Source: Ignelater luminosus (Eukaryota > Arthropoda > Insecta > Coleoptera > Elateridae). Taken from it: a stretch of 64,000 nucleotides of DNA. Below the pieces are notes generated by a model. It was not told where the DNA came from. It did no database searches and was given only the letters and a program-made list of their open reading frames with translations. This document shows positions 34,050-47,292 of this stretch, piece by piece. Numbering within the stretch: position 1 is the stretch's first letter; each line of letters begins with the position of its first letter. Position numbers and translations under genes: made by a program. The stretch covers positions 1 to 64,000 of the forward strand of contig VTPC01089669.1 of assembly GCA_011009095.1 (NCBI GenBank), written 5' to 3'.

Positions 34050-37000
34050 TATGATAAGAAATACGTAGATGTATATCGCGGACAGATTGCATAATCCGGT
34101 GTTTCTAAAAAAGGCTAGGTAAGACTTTTGCAAACTACAACTTATTGGAAATACGGGACAACTTGCAAAACTAAAGAAATAACTAGGTACAATGTCACAT
34201 CACCAGAAAGAGTTTAATGCGAGCATAATATCAAAATCAAGTAAGCACTGCATTAAACAAAGTTACTTTCTGTTTGTTTCATACTCTGTGCCAAGTTACC
34301 TAAAATTTCTCCTACATACATTACTTCCTTAAGAATATATTAGACTCTAAAGTAGCGTGCTGTGGACTTTTCTATACAAAAAAACAAAGTAGCAATGAAT
34401 TGATTGAACATAGACAACTTTTCCTAATTTAACTGACTTTGTATCTTCAACGAAAAGATTCTTTCCGTGTATACCAGACAGACAGACCTTCAGTACTTAG
34501 TACATACTGTATATATTAAGGGATAGTGCATGAGTTTATTATAAATATTTTAATATTAAAAATATTATACTGCTATTTTGCTTTTCACTCCTTATAAATC
34601 ATAATACGGTTCTGACAATACTATAATCGTTGTGTAACACCAATTCGTTTTTATTTTATAATTACCAAACATTTCTTGAAAAGCGTTACGTAACAAATGT
34701 TTAGAGAATGGGGCTTATTGCCACGAACTAAACGTTCTCGTCAGAATATTTTCTAGTTGAGAAAGCAGCTTTCTGTCATAACTAGACAATCAAAAAAGGG
34801 AAAATGCGTTGCGAATCGTTAAGAGTTCTAATACTTTGAATTTATGATGTGTGAAATATCAAAAATTTTCATAACTGTTGGGATAACTATTTGATATTTA
34901 TTTTTATTAGCTGTAATAATATTTTCAGGGCCTACTAAGTGTGAAGGCAATAAAGTTTTTAACGACTTGGTATTATTCTACATATTTTAAATGAATCGTA
35001 CGCGTTTGGACACATAAAAACTGTAGTTAAATGTTCTAAATCTGCTACTAATTATAATTTATGTTTAAAGCTATATAATCGGCTTACGAATGCAATCTTT
35101 TTAAAAGTTTACTATAGTTACAGTTACCCAAAATCTTGCCTGTACTTTGTGGTAAAAAAGTAGGACTTAAAGAATTTAATAATTTAAGCCGGTAAGGTTG
35201 TAAATCAATTAGATGTTCAGATTCAAAAATATGTTGTGGCCATTTTTGCAAAAAATACCGCGATCTTGAAATCTCCCTAACCTTTTTTTTTCTATCATCA
35301 AACAAATACTTTTGCAGGGAGACGGCAAATATTTTGTCTTGAAAAATTCGTAATGTACCCAAATAAAGACACGACCGTACTTGAGAAGTCGCCTTGGTGT
35401 TTTCTTCAACAAGTTTTAGAAATAGTCGTTTATAAGAAAATGGTTTCTTTAGAATATAGACTTAAAATTCCAAACGTTTTCAAATTTTGGAAAATTTTTT
35501 CTAGGTTCAGAAACACTAAAAGAAACATAAATTAATTCACCTGACCAATATGGGCGGTCCTTGTAAATTCAGCTAATTGCGTTTTTAGAAAACTCTTTCT
35601 TACTCAGTTGGTAGAGCTTTCTTTTAGCTTGCTGAGTGATTACGAGATCATACGCATAAGCTACAAAAATTCTGTAATTTAGTAAATACACCCGACCCAA
35701 ACATTATAAGATGGGTCCATCTAAAGTATCTTTTAGCAGCTGTAATTCTCAAGGTAGCTCTACTTGAAAGCTTATATGGACCGCTAGACCCCGGGCGCAT
35801 TGGTCGTGCAGCTCTGGTCTGGATAGTAAATACAACGTTATAAGAAAGAAAAGTGGGGGAAATAAATTCGCAATGATGCACATAGAACTAACCCACTCGA
35901 AACATTTTGAGCCCATATTTTTTGTTCAAAATGCATTCTGGGTTGATTTAAAAGACAACCATTTACATATCCCTTAAATAACAAAAACTAGAGATGAGAA
36001 ATGCTAAGAAATATCAAACTAAAATCCTAAATACACAAAATGTAATAGAATTACGTTTGAGCTACAAATCAATTTTAAATAATTTATTTATGACCTACAA
36101 ATATAACTTTTTGTCCAAATTGTAGAACCTTAAATACTAATCTAGTTTCTGGTTTTATTTGCTTTTGTTTTATAACTAGTAGTATAGTTAATGACAGATA
36201 TTAAACAATTAAGCATGGTAATAAAATCTACGTATTGCATGTCACCTAACGTTTCTAATACACTTAGTTATTTGTAGCAAAGTGTATTGTACAAAACGAT
36301 GCATGCTTTCCTTAATGAAACATCGAATTAAAAACTAAATTATCAGTGCTTGCAAAATAGCACTGCTAAATTTTAAATTTTTAAACAGTTTGGTCAAGTA
36401 ATCATTATCAACAGTACTTACATTTCTTTGTTTGATGTTACGTAGTCGTACTCAAACTAATAGTCTCACATACCTGAAACAATAAAAAATCGTTATTTAT
36501 AAATTATAAATGGATTATCTATATGCTTAAAAAATTTAAACATGTTTAGTTTATATTCGCAAATCTTCAATTATTCTAATTCAATTCTGTATAAATTGTA
36601 CTATAAATTCCTTCTTAAAATCATTTCATCGTGCAGTCAGCATAATATAAATGTCTAATCTTCCCGAAAATTGTTGTTTGTCCAAGTAAATTTACATTTA
36701 TTACTCTATGACATTAGATGTGCTGAATTACTCAACATTTTATGAACTCGCCTGGTAAGTTTTGTCTCAGATAATCTTCATTGCAATATATAAGATACTA
36801 TTGAATGTTCAAGATGTAAGAGTATATTGTGCTAATTTGAGCAAAAAAAATGTTTTTGGAACGTAAATTCTTAAGGCTATAGCAGTAGAACAGAATATAA
36901 ACAGTCCAAAACAGAAAGAAATATGCCAATTCTGAAATCGAATCTCTGTTTTCAACTAAAGTTGGGAAAAGGTAAATACAGACATGTGTTACTTTACTAA

Positions 37001-39030
37001 AACTAAAGATAAATTCAAATTTGTGATGTTGCGCACTCAGACGAACGTTCTAATTGCATTTGAAACAACAATCCGTATTATTCAAAGAGGTTCATTTGTT
37101 CCCAACATACATATATTTCCATATTCATTCAAATTGGCACGACTTCACACGCGCTTATTTAGTAACATTGTTCAGTTGATGTTCTAAACTCCAATTTTCA
37201 TTGTTATTCTGGTACGTTTTTTCCTTACATATTTCCACATTCATTTACCTGCATTAAGATGGCAAAGTGGTTGTAAGCAAAAGAGAGTTTGGTCATGATA
37301 CACTTTACTTTTATGGTTTCCACTGGCGGAGAAAATCGAAAATGGATTTTCTATTATTTAAAATTTAGATTTTTAAATTAATATTTCTTGTGTGTTTCGG
37401 TTTTATTAGGTAAAATAAGATAGTTAATGCGTTTTTTTTGTTTTGTTGTTTATTTTCCTTTATCCACATACACGCCAATGCTGGTTATGGGGAGAATGAA
37501 AGTACTTTGGATACAAACAAATTAATGTTTTGGTGGGCCTATATTAAGCCTTATGCTATACCAATAAGATAAAAGTTAGATTTGGTACTTCTACACTCTT
37601 TTTTATCACATAAAAAATTCTTGCTGGCTGTAGAATTATTTCTTCTGTCTTATAACTATTTATTTTAAATTGGGAATACGTTTTCCATTATATTTTAATT
37701 AGATTAGTATAATTGTTCTTAGAATTCTCAAATTCTAATGTGTTGAGTCATATTGAATTTTACAAAATTACTTTAAAGGTTTTCATAACTCCATTTAGAG
37801 CCCTCTTTCTTAAGTTGATAATATTGGTAATTTTGCTTTGCTGTATGTGCCAAACGTTGATGATCTTATCCTCGTTCAAGCAGCCATTTTGAATTCGAAT
37901 CTCGTTGTTATTGTAGCGTCCTCGGCCAAACTCTGAGTGAGTTATAAAATTCCCCCCGATTTTAGTTTTTTTTTTGTATATTTTAGAATCTTTCTTTACC
38001 GTTATCTTTCATAGCGAATGTTGCAAATCTGCAATCTATGTTGTGAAAAGTATCCTTTGCAATTGAATTCGCCGTGAACAACTCGGGTAATTCACTTCAG
38101 ATGGTAAGCCATTGTTAAAAAAGTGCAGTGCGATTAGATAATTTATCTAGTAAAAAGAGATCAATTATTGATTTTTTTTTGAAATATCTAAACAGATTTA
38201 ATTTATTTTATCTTAAAATCTAGTTAATGATGTGTACACTATCTACTAGTATATCTAAATGCGTGATCTGAGTGACTTGATTTTTTTTCTATGAGAAGCA
38301 ATACTATTTATTGTTTAATAGCTAGTAGCTATAAATTTAAATCATCTGAAGTTGTGAACCTTTCGGTTGTGCAAACAAAAAGGGTTTGTTTAATTATTAA
38401 ATTCCATTATTCTACGTTAATGTCTTCTGGAGACAACAATCTTTTTTTATTTATTGTGCCGATATTAAATATTCCCTAAACTACTAGTAATTTAACACAT
38501 TTCGAGTGATACTTAAATGTAGTATCTTCGTGCTCGCCTTTGTTGAGTATTATGAGTTAAAAAAAGATTTTGAAATATGTTATTATTAAAGAGGCTTTCT
38601 AGTTGTCCATTACTATTCTTAGTAGACTTTCTATTTTGCTAATTATACAATTTATTTGAGTTGTGGTATTTTACTGTCGTTCTTAAGTAAAGTTTTCTTA
38701 ATGATTATTGTAATTATCTGCGATTGGTTACTGTTTGGATTATTGAATCTTACTAAGTTATCTTGTAAAATAAACAAAAGATACTGGCATCCTTGGTATT
38801 GTAGGAGGATAGAATACAGTTTTACAGTTTTCACTACTGATCTGAACGAAACTTTATGATGCTTATGATTATATTATATTTTTCAAAACCGAAGCCCAAA
38901 CACTTTTTGAGCGTTTATAATAATAATAATTAAGAAAATACTCAAATATTAAATAAACTAAAATATTATCTAGACTTTCTCTTATTTTTGACCTCAGGAC
39001 ATATCCGAAGTTGTGTCATGGAGTTAGGAA
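34050..39030. other. Non-coding stretch, 5 kb
   Basis: No gene is recognised. Overlapping minus frames at 35084-35412 (92 and 67 codons) have some non-random look (KWPQHIFESEHLIDLQPYR) but no known family. A GC-richer patch lies at 35,720-35,870. ACTCAGTTGGTAGAGC at about 35,602 resembles a tRNA A box but has no matching B box. The + frame 36984-37187 is unrecognised. Confidence 0.4.
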
Positions 39031-39042
39031 ACACCCTGTATA
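39031..39042. repeat. Lone TE terminus ACACCCTGTATA
   Basis: Exact reverse complement of the left end of the MITE at 15,121. No inverted partner was found upstream, so this is a solo or decayed end of the same family. Confidence 0.35.
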
Positions 39043-42000
39043 TTAAATGCGTTTAAATTTGTAACGCATTTTCAGTAATCAGTCGACTTTATGTAACGTA
39101 TGGTACGATATATTTGATAAATATACAGCGTACATAATTTTCTAGAAACCTGAAGTAAATCATTTTATCGCTATCTTAATTTAAGTTTAGCACTAATTTT
39201 TGCGCTTTATTTAAAAAACAACGTTATTCGTTTGTTGAGACATTACAAACTGTATTTATTATTAAAACATATGCAAACATGGTAAGCGAATATTTTTTAA
39301 TTGCACGCAAGAATTTATCCGAAGCTTTCGTCATAATATGTAAACCCCACATTAGCAAAGTAAACAACACTTTGTTTACTTTTTTCTAGTTAATTAACTC
39401 GATGAAATTGAGATCTCAAATGTAAACCTTCAGAACTGAGTTATAGTAGTAATATTTTTGTCGATAATAGCGCAGAAGGCCATACACATATTTTTCAGAA
39501 AAGAAGCAGTTATAGCGCTAGCCAGTCTGCCGCCTGGACGGCGTTTTTTGCTTACACTTGTCTGCTTCTTGTTATTCCTTTGTTTTGTCTGATAATATTC
39601 TATACCGACTAGAAACTTTACGTTAACTACATTGAATATGTTTCATATTAAAAGTTTTCGATATTTCTCCAATTTCTAGTATTGTTTCTCTAACCCATAA
39701 ATTAAAGTAGAAGCAATATCTTAACGTAGAAATGTTAAGATCTGTGCACTTTTCACTTTTTCATTCTCATATATCATATAATATATCACCCGACCATATT
39801 GTTCACAAAAACGAATAATAAAAGTAAAATGGCAGGGGAAAAGTTCATTAGATCACTGCAGACTTTTTCATCACATATTTATGTGGATTATACACAACAA
39901 TCTTGATAAATATTGCACTATTTTGAATTAGGTATCACAAACAAAATTTGGTAATTTCTGAGTTCCTCAAATATCAACTAATCGCTTCTACAAAAAATAT
40001 GCTAGATCTAATCATTTACCATTTGTGAAGCTGCAATACATTCTGCTGGATTTTCATTACCTATAGTTCCTTAGAAGTGCGAAATGCGTAAAACGCGATT
40101 CTCTTTTGCTTATAGTTTAAAAAATCTGTTAATTATAGTATTCATATTTTTGACAACTCCGTCCGATCCTTTTAAAAACAAGTATTATTAAAATTCTCGG
40201 TTGGTTGTCAGCAAGGCAATTCTCTTGGGCACGGTGTCATTTGGTTTAACTATTCACTCTGTAAATCGAAGGATTGAGTTCGCAACTGATTATGTGGTAC
40301 CTTGATAAAAGTACTTCAAAAGATGTGTTATTTTTAGTTTTATGGGAATTCTTGCCAAAAATGTAGAACAGTTTTCATTACGTTTTATTTTGATTTTCAT
40401 TATTATTATATCATATTCTACATTTTTTTAAATTTTTATTCTAGTTGGTCAGTTGGTGTATCGATTTTACAAAAATCAAGACGTGTTTTTTTGTTGAGTA
40501 ATTTTTTTTGACAAGTCACAAATTCTTCTTTTCCTAAAGTAAAATTCTGTTTTGATGCAGACAAAAAGCTTAATTTGAAGCAACCGTGCAGCTTTTATAT
40601 CACCGTGGGTTATTTCCCTTAGTTATTGTTGGATTGGTAAATTATTTAGAAGAATAATGTAAGAATGTAAGTACTGCGTATGCAGGACTTGTAAGATCAA
40701 GTACACATTGGGCTAATTTAGATCTAAAGGTAAATTTTTTATATTCTTTCCTTTAGGAATCTTTAGTATACCTTTTCTCATTATTTTAGATCTTCCCTCC
40801 TCGATTTTACTTTTCTTCATGATTCATTGAGTTTACTTGCCCGAATTTTTTACTCTAATACGTATTTATGCGTACTATATGGACTTGACCATTGCTTAAT
40901 AAAACCTCGACGCGGCATACTGGTAAAAGCTCTTAGAATTTAGAACTTTTTTGTTTTGGAATAAGAAGTTTCAGCACCAAAAGGCTACGTCTGAATAAGA
41001 AAGATTTAAATTTGATAGCGTCCTAATGCAATGGTTATTATTTGAGTTTGAAGTTTAATAATCTGACATTTGGAATACTTGATTTTGTATAAACATCAAA
41101 TTTTATCTTTTGTTACAATGATTATAATTGCAAACAGGTTTTAGGGAATTCTATTATTTAGCTTATAACTTAACTATAATTTATTACATAATCACGCAAG
41201 ATGGTGTGTGCAATAAACTTTGTCTAAAATCTAGTATCTTTTCATAACAAAGAATTATTGTGTTTTAAGACGTAAAAGGAAATTATGTTGCATTTTATAT
41301 AACAAGAAAGTATTGTATTTTAAAACGTAAAAGAAACTTTTCATAAAACTTCAAAATGCATCAACAGACAGTGATTTCACCTTTTTGAATTTTTTCAAAT
41401 TGCACGTGTAAGATATGCAAGCACAGCAAAGAATTGTCTTTAAATAGAAAATCAGGCAGCATCCAAGCTTGTTCCTAAGTTAATTCCAGTCAGTGCGAAA
41501 ATATTATTGTTAATTATTATTAAAGCTTGTAACAGTTACTCTTTGAGTGTAAAAGTAGTGGTAATTTTGTTCCTTGAAAATAAAGCTATCAATTTTGCAT
41601 CACGGGCATTTTAAAATTTTGAAATAACTGAGAAGTAGTATGCTTTCTTGAAAATTTAGTCAGAATTACAAACTGAACCTTGATTTTGAGATCAGAATAC
41701 TTTTTCTTTTATTGTAGTATAATTTTTGTTTGTAAAAGTAAATCAACTAAACTTGCTAAATTAATAAGTGAACTATTTAGCCCTAATTTTAAAAATTTGA
41801 AATTTAAGGCACAAACTTAATTTTTCGTTTAGGCGTTTAACGTGTATGTGTGATAACTATTAAAAGAATTTTTGATATTCTTTTATTTTGTTTTTCAAAC
41901 AGTAAACCACCAATATATACTTATAGGACAGTTCTTTGAAATAAGCGTCATTATCTGTTTTCTATGGTGACTTAGGTGTTCGTTCACTGTTAAATGCGTC

Positions 42001-42308
42001 ATCGCCGGTCTCCCATGCTGTCTCTTTGTCCACTTTGTATATTATATTATTATTATATTATTATTTCTTTGACATTCGATAGATAACAAGAGTATTTAAA
42101 TTGCTGGTCTTCGCTTGGTCTTTAGCATAACTGAGATTTGCCACTCATAATAAATTGCTGCTGAATACTAATTTGTGTCTCGAAGCTATTCTGAGAAACA
42201 GTTTATCTGCTTTATCATCTTTACAACTCAATACCTCATTAGATAAACAACCTTTACAAAATATAGTTTTTTTAGATTAGGTGTTAAAATTTGTCAGCCA
42301 CAGCACAT
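39043..42308. other. Non-coding stretch, 3.3 kb
   Basis: AT-rich, no recognised gene. It contains a local duplication at 41,247-41,336 and short TAT/ATT microsatellite at 42,035-42,065. Confidence 0.4.
41247..41336 (+). repeat. Local direct duplication, 54-bp offset
   Basis: AACAAAGAATTATTGTGTTT at 41247 and AACAAGAAAGTATTGTATTT at 41301 continue in parallel through ACGTAAAAG. Two copies of about 36 bp, roughly 80 percent alike by eye. Confidence 0.6.
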
Positions 42309-42760
42309 TAGTTGATCGGTTAGGACATCATTCTTGCTGCGAGAATGCTGGAACATTTCCTACACACTCTTTGCTCAATGATATCTTGAAGCATGCATTT
42401 GTATTTGCTAGTATCTCGTGTTTGTTAGAACCATGTAGTGTTTTGTGAAAGGATTCCAAGCGCGCGGATGGGCTAACTTTGATTTATTGGAAAATCTGGA
42501 TGAACGTTACATGTGTTGATTCTTTAGCAATATTGTATCTGCCCGGTACTACAATGAGTGCTGTATTTGAGGCTAACACAAGAATTATCTTCTTGGCCTC
42601 TTTGCGGTCGAGGCTTTTGATCCTTGGGTACGGACACTAAAACACAAACAGCCAATAACTTGAAGGAAATGCATAAACCTCACAGTCCAACGAAGAAACT
42701 CAGCGAGTGTACTGAGTACTCTTCCCAAGTCTTCCTGTTTGGAGGAACTTTTTATCTATT
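42309..42760 (+). pseudogene. Relic of a nuclease-like invertebrate repeat family
   Basis: A + strand frame reads LVDRLGHHSCCENAGTFPTH, LNDILKHAFVFASI, a stop, then SKRADGLTLIYWKIWMN and VTCVDSLA. After a frameshift it continues as FAVEAFDPWV. This matches a protein family repeated many times in insect and other invertebrate genomes, whose core RPDGxTLxPWxxGxxLxWDxT looks like a PD-(D/E)XK nuclease motif. The copy has RADG in place of RPDG and MNVT in place of WDVT, plus stops and frameshifts, so it is dead. The family is probably part of a mobile element; that link is from memory and less certain than the homology. Confidence 0.5.
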
Positions 42761-44829
42761 TTAGTATTTTAAAATTTAAACAGAAACAGTTACTAATAAT
42801 GAATCCCTTCAGGAAATTTCTAGAGTAAGATAATGCATTTATTTTTCATTGATAGCTAATTAATATGAAGCAATTTTAGAGATTTATAAATTTAAATAAA
42901 ATAAAATGCCGCGACAAAAGTAAAAAGGACACATGAAGTACTAAATATAAATAATGTATAAATTTTATTGCTTGAAAATAAAAGTAGTTTAGTTAAGCAG
43001 TAGTTAGCTAAATCATGGTAAATTATATTAGTAATTTCGAATTCTTACTTCTTACACCCTTGAGAGCGCTGCGCCGCGATAACTGAACTTCGTTTATGAA
43101 ATGCCTTATATAGATTATCCCCATTCTAAGCAGTAACGCTTTCGGAAGAATTATGTTGTTATGTAATATTGAATAATAAATTTCAAACAAATTTATCTTT
43201 TAAAGTGCTCTTGTTTCTTTTCAGAACAGATTGTTGTTTCGACCAAATTACGATTGTGAAAATTGCGAAAATGATTTATTATACGCTACATATTACAATG
43301 AAACAACAAATATCAAACTTCTTACCTAGAAATCCAAGATTTAACCATGCTAAATACACCACTTTTTCCAATCACGCGGAACCGTTATATTTACACAAAA
43401 CAACTGACAATGAGGCTTAGAAAAACAAAGCGAAACGTTTTAGAATAACTACGCCTACAAGTAATTATAATAAAGTAGGAAATGAAACATTATAACAATA
43501 ATGTGGAATTAAAGAGATAATTTGAATAAAGTTTTCCTTTTTTTTTAAATTTCATTACAAAAATAAAAATCTAAATGCCCTAAATGGTTAAACAACCCGA
43601 GGTATTGAATTAAAATAGGTACCTTATAAACAAATACATATACATACATTTACATTTGATTACAAACAAAGATTATTACTTATTAGACGAGAAATAATTT
43701 TTCTTTCGTTTTTGTAAAAATGAGAAAAATATTGGAATTTACTGTATATTCCGACATTTATATTGCATTAAGAAAAGGAAACTGTTAATTATCGGAGCGA
43801 AGGCTGCAAGTGACATTTTCTTTCAATTTGGCTTTAATTTAATCTTTATAAATATTTTATGGATTTGATATTGGTTTTATTTTTAGTTATTTATTCCCTT
43901 CTGGCGTTTTACATTTTTTCGGGATATTTCATTCTCGATCGACAAAACATTCGTTTATCTGTTTACCTGCTACGTAAACATCAAAACAAAAGCAAAAAGT
44001 AGACTGACATTATTTGGCCGTTCTGTAAAAAGGTAGAAAAAAATGTTTAGAAAATCTCCAGATAACGATAATTTGAAACGAAATTATAACGCTGTAATTA
44101 AAATTTAAAAAAGTAAAAATACACCATGCGTAGACGAATGGATTAATTATACAATTTAGTCACAACGACGTGAAATACTGTGAGAGTAACGTTGTTGCAG
44201 AATGGGTTATTTAATTATGGAATTAAGTCTGTATAAGAGAGACCTACGAAATCAATTTTTTGAAGGCACATAACACGGTTACTATAGTAAAATATGACTC
44301 ATTATTTATGTAGTATGTACATACTTAGTTGACATATCTGATTAAAAGTATTTTAGGTTTGTAGACACCCTTTTATTGTATTGATGTGTGATGTCGTTAA
44401 CAATATCTATAGAATTTAACAAACAAGTATCGGTAAATCCAAAATTAGAGATTTTTCGTCTTCGTTTTTTTCACATTCTTAGTCTTATTCGAAAATATCG
44501 TGGTTGTATATCGATTTGTTATTGTTCTACAAAAAATTATTCGGATTACTCTTGATACAATTCGGCTATCCGAAATTACTATAAATTCAATCATTAGTCT
44601 TTTTAATTTGTTGATAAAGTATATTACACATTCTCCTTTTTGTAGATAACTACACCATCTTGATATTATCCTTGTCGCAGAGTTTACGTAAGGTTCACTA
44701 TAACCTGTACTTATTTTTTTTAAACATTCTTTTTTCTTATTTTCAACATTAATTTCTATGTAAATTACATTTTATTTTCCCCAAAAGACTGCATCTGTTT
44801 TATTGCTGTAAGAATGCTTCCCAGCTGGA
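42761..44829. other. Non-coding stretch, 2.1 kb
   Basis: AT-rich. The + frame 43169-43420 (83 codons) has no known motif. The left end of the piggyBac element was searched for here and not found. Confidence 0.4.
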
Positions 44830-45874
44830 ACAGAATACCTCTAATCCCCTTTTCTAAAGCCTTGTTCCAAAATGTTAATCGAATGGCTTGGATTTTCAGA
44901 CAGTCTCGTATAGTACCAGGGAATTTATGCCTACTTGATCTAGCATGTTATTGAAGTATCTTAGGAACCACCTTCTAGTTTTTCTGGCAACAGTATAAGC
45001 ATCGGCCATTTTGTCATAGGTGTTCACTCCTTCCTTTGTGGAATTATAAAAGTGTATAATTTTGGATTTCTTAGTATTTTCATCAACATCTTTCGAGGAG
45101 TGGAACGTAGACAACAATATAGCAGCCTTAAACCATTTCTGTGCTACTGGAATTAAGGTAAACCAATTGTCTATTGTTAGATTTCGGTGTGTATTGTGTA
45201 TTGATGCGGATAATGTTTTCACTAAAAAATATTACAAAGGCTAACTACTATTTCAATTTTTTCCCATATATGGTATTGCACTTGCCATGTAACAGGTACG
45301 GGTATCACACTTACACACTATTTTGATCCCGTACACATTTGATTTCAAAGAAATATAAACTCTAAATGGACATTTACCTTGAAAACCCACTAGTTGTTCA
45401 TCGAATGTGCAATAGCTGTGTGGGGTGTAGCTACTGGTGCAATTACTTATAAAAATGTCCTATATTGCTCGAATTAGAGCAAATTTGTCCGAAGGGTCTC
45501 TGATGGTTTTGTCGTCAAACCTGACACAATTAAAAATAGCTCTGTAAATTCTTGGACCTTCTTTGGAAAACATGTTGCAAACTGCTTCAGTCACATCTTA
45601 ATGTTTCCCACATATTGTGTTTCTTTGGTGTAATGATTTCTTTGTGTGTAGAACAATTTTCTTTAACATTTCCGTACTAAATAACACTTGCCATGCTTCC
45701 TCTTTCGTACTAATATTTCACGCTGCCCCTTTCGCACCTGGCATTTTTATAACAACACTACGAGCAGCAGTTCTCTTTTTCATCTTCCATTTGAATGTCA
45801 GCTTCCTCTTCTGAAAAAGATTCCGTTTCATGTTCAGAAAAATTTTTAATATTATTTTCAAATTCACTCATCAT
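44830..45874 (-). pseudogene. piggyBac transposase pseudogene
   Basis: The start is probably the ATG at 45874 or 45871, opening an acidic N terminus (NFSEHETESFSEEEAD). Further on, with stops and frameshifts, come IFNCVRFDDKTIRDPSDKF, FDEQLVGFQGKCPFRVYI and YGIKIVCKCD (45,560-45,280). A 108-codon frame (45222-44896) then has NLTIDNWFTLIPVA, joined by a deletion to KAAILLSTFH, then IIHFYNSTKEGVNTYDKM and RWFLRYFNNMLDQVGIN. These are consecutive blocks of the DDE_Tnp_1_7 domain. The usual KGGVD is EGVN, so an aspartate thought to be catalytic is replaced. Confidence 0.85.
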
Positions 45875-46105
45875 ATGGTTCAGTCTCGTCTAACCGACAA
45901 AGTACTGTTTTCTCAAAATCAGGATCAGTCGCTTTTATGGATTTTTTGCTATCTGCGTAAATTAATTAATATCAACACCACTGGTAAGTACATAACTTCA
46001 ATAAAAAATACCTATAAGCTCATGGCTACTAACTTTTAATTAATAAAACAAGAGACCAATTAAACAACTCTGAGATTGCTCGTGACCCCTGTATCCATTC
46101 TAGGG
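44830..46105 (-). mobile_element. piggyBac-type transposon remnant
   Basis: The right edge reads CATTCTAGGG followed by TTAA at 46106-46109. On the minus strand this is TTAA then CCCTAGAATG, the signature start of piggyBac elements at their TTAA target. A transposase pseudogene follows on the minus strand. The other terminus is missing, so the element is truncated at the 3' side of the gene and its left limit is approximate. Confidence 0.8.
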
Positions 46106-46109
46106 TTAA

Positions 46110-46980
46110 TTATTTGGATTAAATAGTTATGGCCAGTCAAATTATATTCAGGAAAATAAGAGCAAAAACATCATTAGAATTTTTGGCTTTATAAAGAATG
46201 TGTTTTCTACTATACTGTTGCTAATTAAACATTCTGGAGTAATCATAGAGCCAAGTTGAAGATTTCTAGTCCCTTATCAATAACTTTTTCTATAATTCTT
46301 CTTAATATGGAGGTTTTCAGTTGATGCCTTTTGTATTACCTTTAAAAAAAATAGATAGAAAATTGTTCCTAATTATAATACTGTCATTGGAATAATGCAA
46401 ATAGCATCTTTTTTATGTTTTATGCAATACAATATAAATTTATCCCAACTCGATGATATGTCTATTGCAATATACCTGCCTGCTAAGGATACTTCTTCAA
46501 CTGATATTATTGAAGAAACTATATCATTTATCTAGTATATCCGCTTTGGATGTCTTTCGCACATTTTATAAGAATTATAATTTGATTTCTCGAATCGGTT
46601 ATTAAAAAAATTATAAGCTTCGTTGATTTTAATATTACAAGTTGTGTTACCGATATTAAAAACATTTCTATAACTGTTATACGACTTCGGTTATAACAAC
46701 AGTATTTAGTACTTAGTAGTGTCTTACATGATTGTTTATAGATTTTCTACAACATGCGCTGAATATCTTTTATGTTACGTAGAAACAGAGTTTTTCATCA
46801 TTCTAGACTATATCTACAAAAATATATAAAATCTAACAATATGTTGATAGAGCATTAGTTTTAATTGACTCTTCAGTAGTTACTCTTTGACTTATTGTTA
46901 GTTTTCTTCTTCATTAGCAGACCTACCTTCGCCTAAGTTACACAACTTCATGAAAGTAAATAAAAGTAAATATGTGGTTT
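46110..46980. other. Non-coding stretch, 0.9 kb
   Basis: AT-rich, nothing recognisable. It may include 3' untranslated sequence of the LINE fragment next to it. Confidence 0.4.
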
Positions 46981-47292
46981 TTAATTAAAGTTCAAGTACT
47001 CATCAAGAATACAAAAGCAGTTACTCAATAAAAATACCTTTACTATTTTTCTGAAAGCAGAATAACTTGAACTGCATTTAATGCTATCTGGAAATCGGTT
47101 ATATAACTTAATGGCAGTAATATGTGGTCCATTATTCATTAGGGTCAATCTGTACTTTGGAATATCGATATTGTTGGCTTGTCGTGTGACGTAAGAATTA
47201 ATTTCATCTCGACAGGAAAGATTTTTAATGTTTTTTTCTAATATAGCATGATGTTGCAAGTGTGTGTAAGTTACAAACTGTAAGAATATCAT
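46981..47292 (-). pseudogene. Non-LTR retrotransposon C-terminal fragment (LINE 5)
   Basis: The 103-codon minus frame has the typical tail that follows the reverse transcriptase in CR1/Jockey-type elements: YVTRQANNIDIPKYRLTL, then AIKLYNRFPDSIK and AFRKIVKVFLL. No RT motif precedes it, so it is a severely 5'-truncated copy, as LINE integration often leaves. Confidence 0.75.

Noticed and set aside
35595-35660. Possible tRNA or tRNA-derived SINE head (ACTCAGTTGGTAGAGC)
   Set aside because: It resembles an A box, but no GGTTCGAAT-type B box follows at the right distance and no cloverleaf stems can be formed.
42035-42065. TAT/ATT run as an origin or regulatory element
   Set aside because: A plain microsatellite without further structure.
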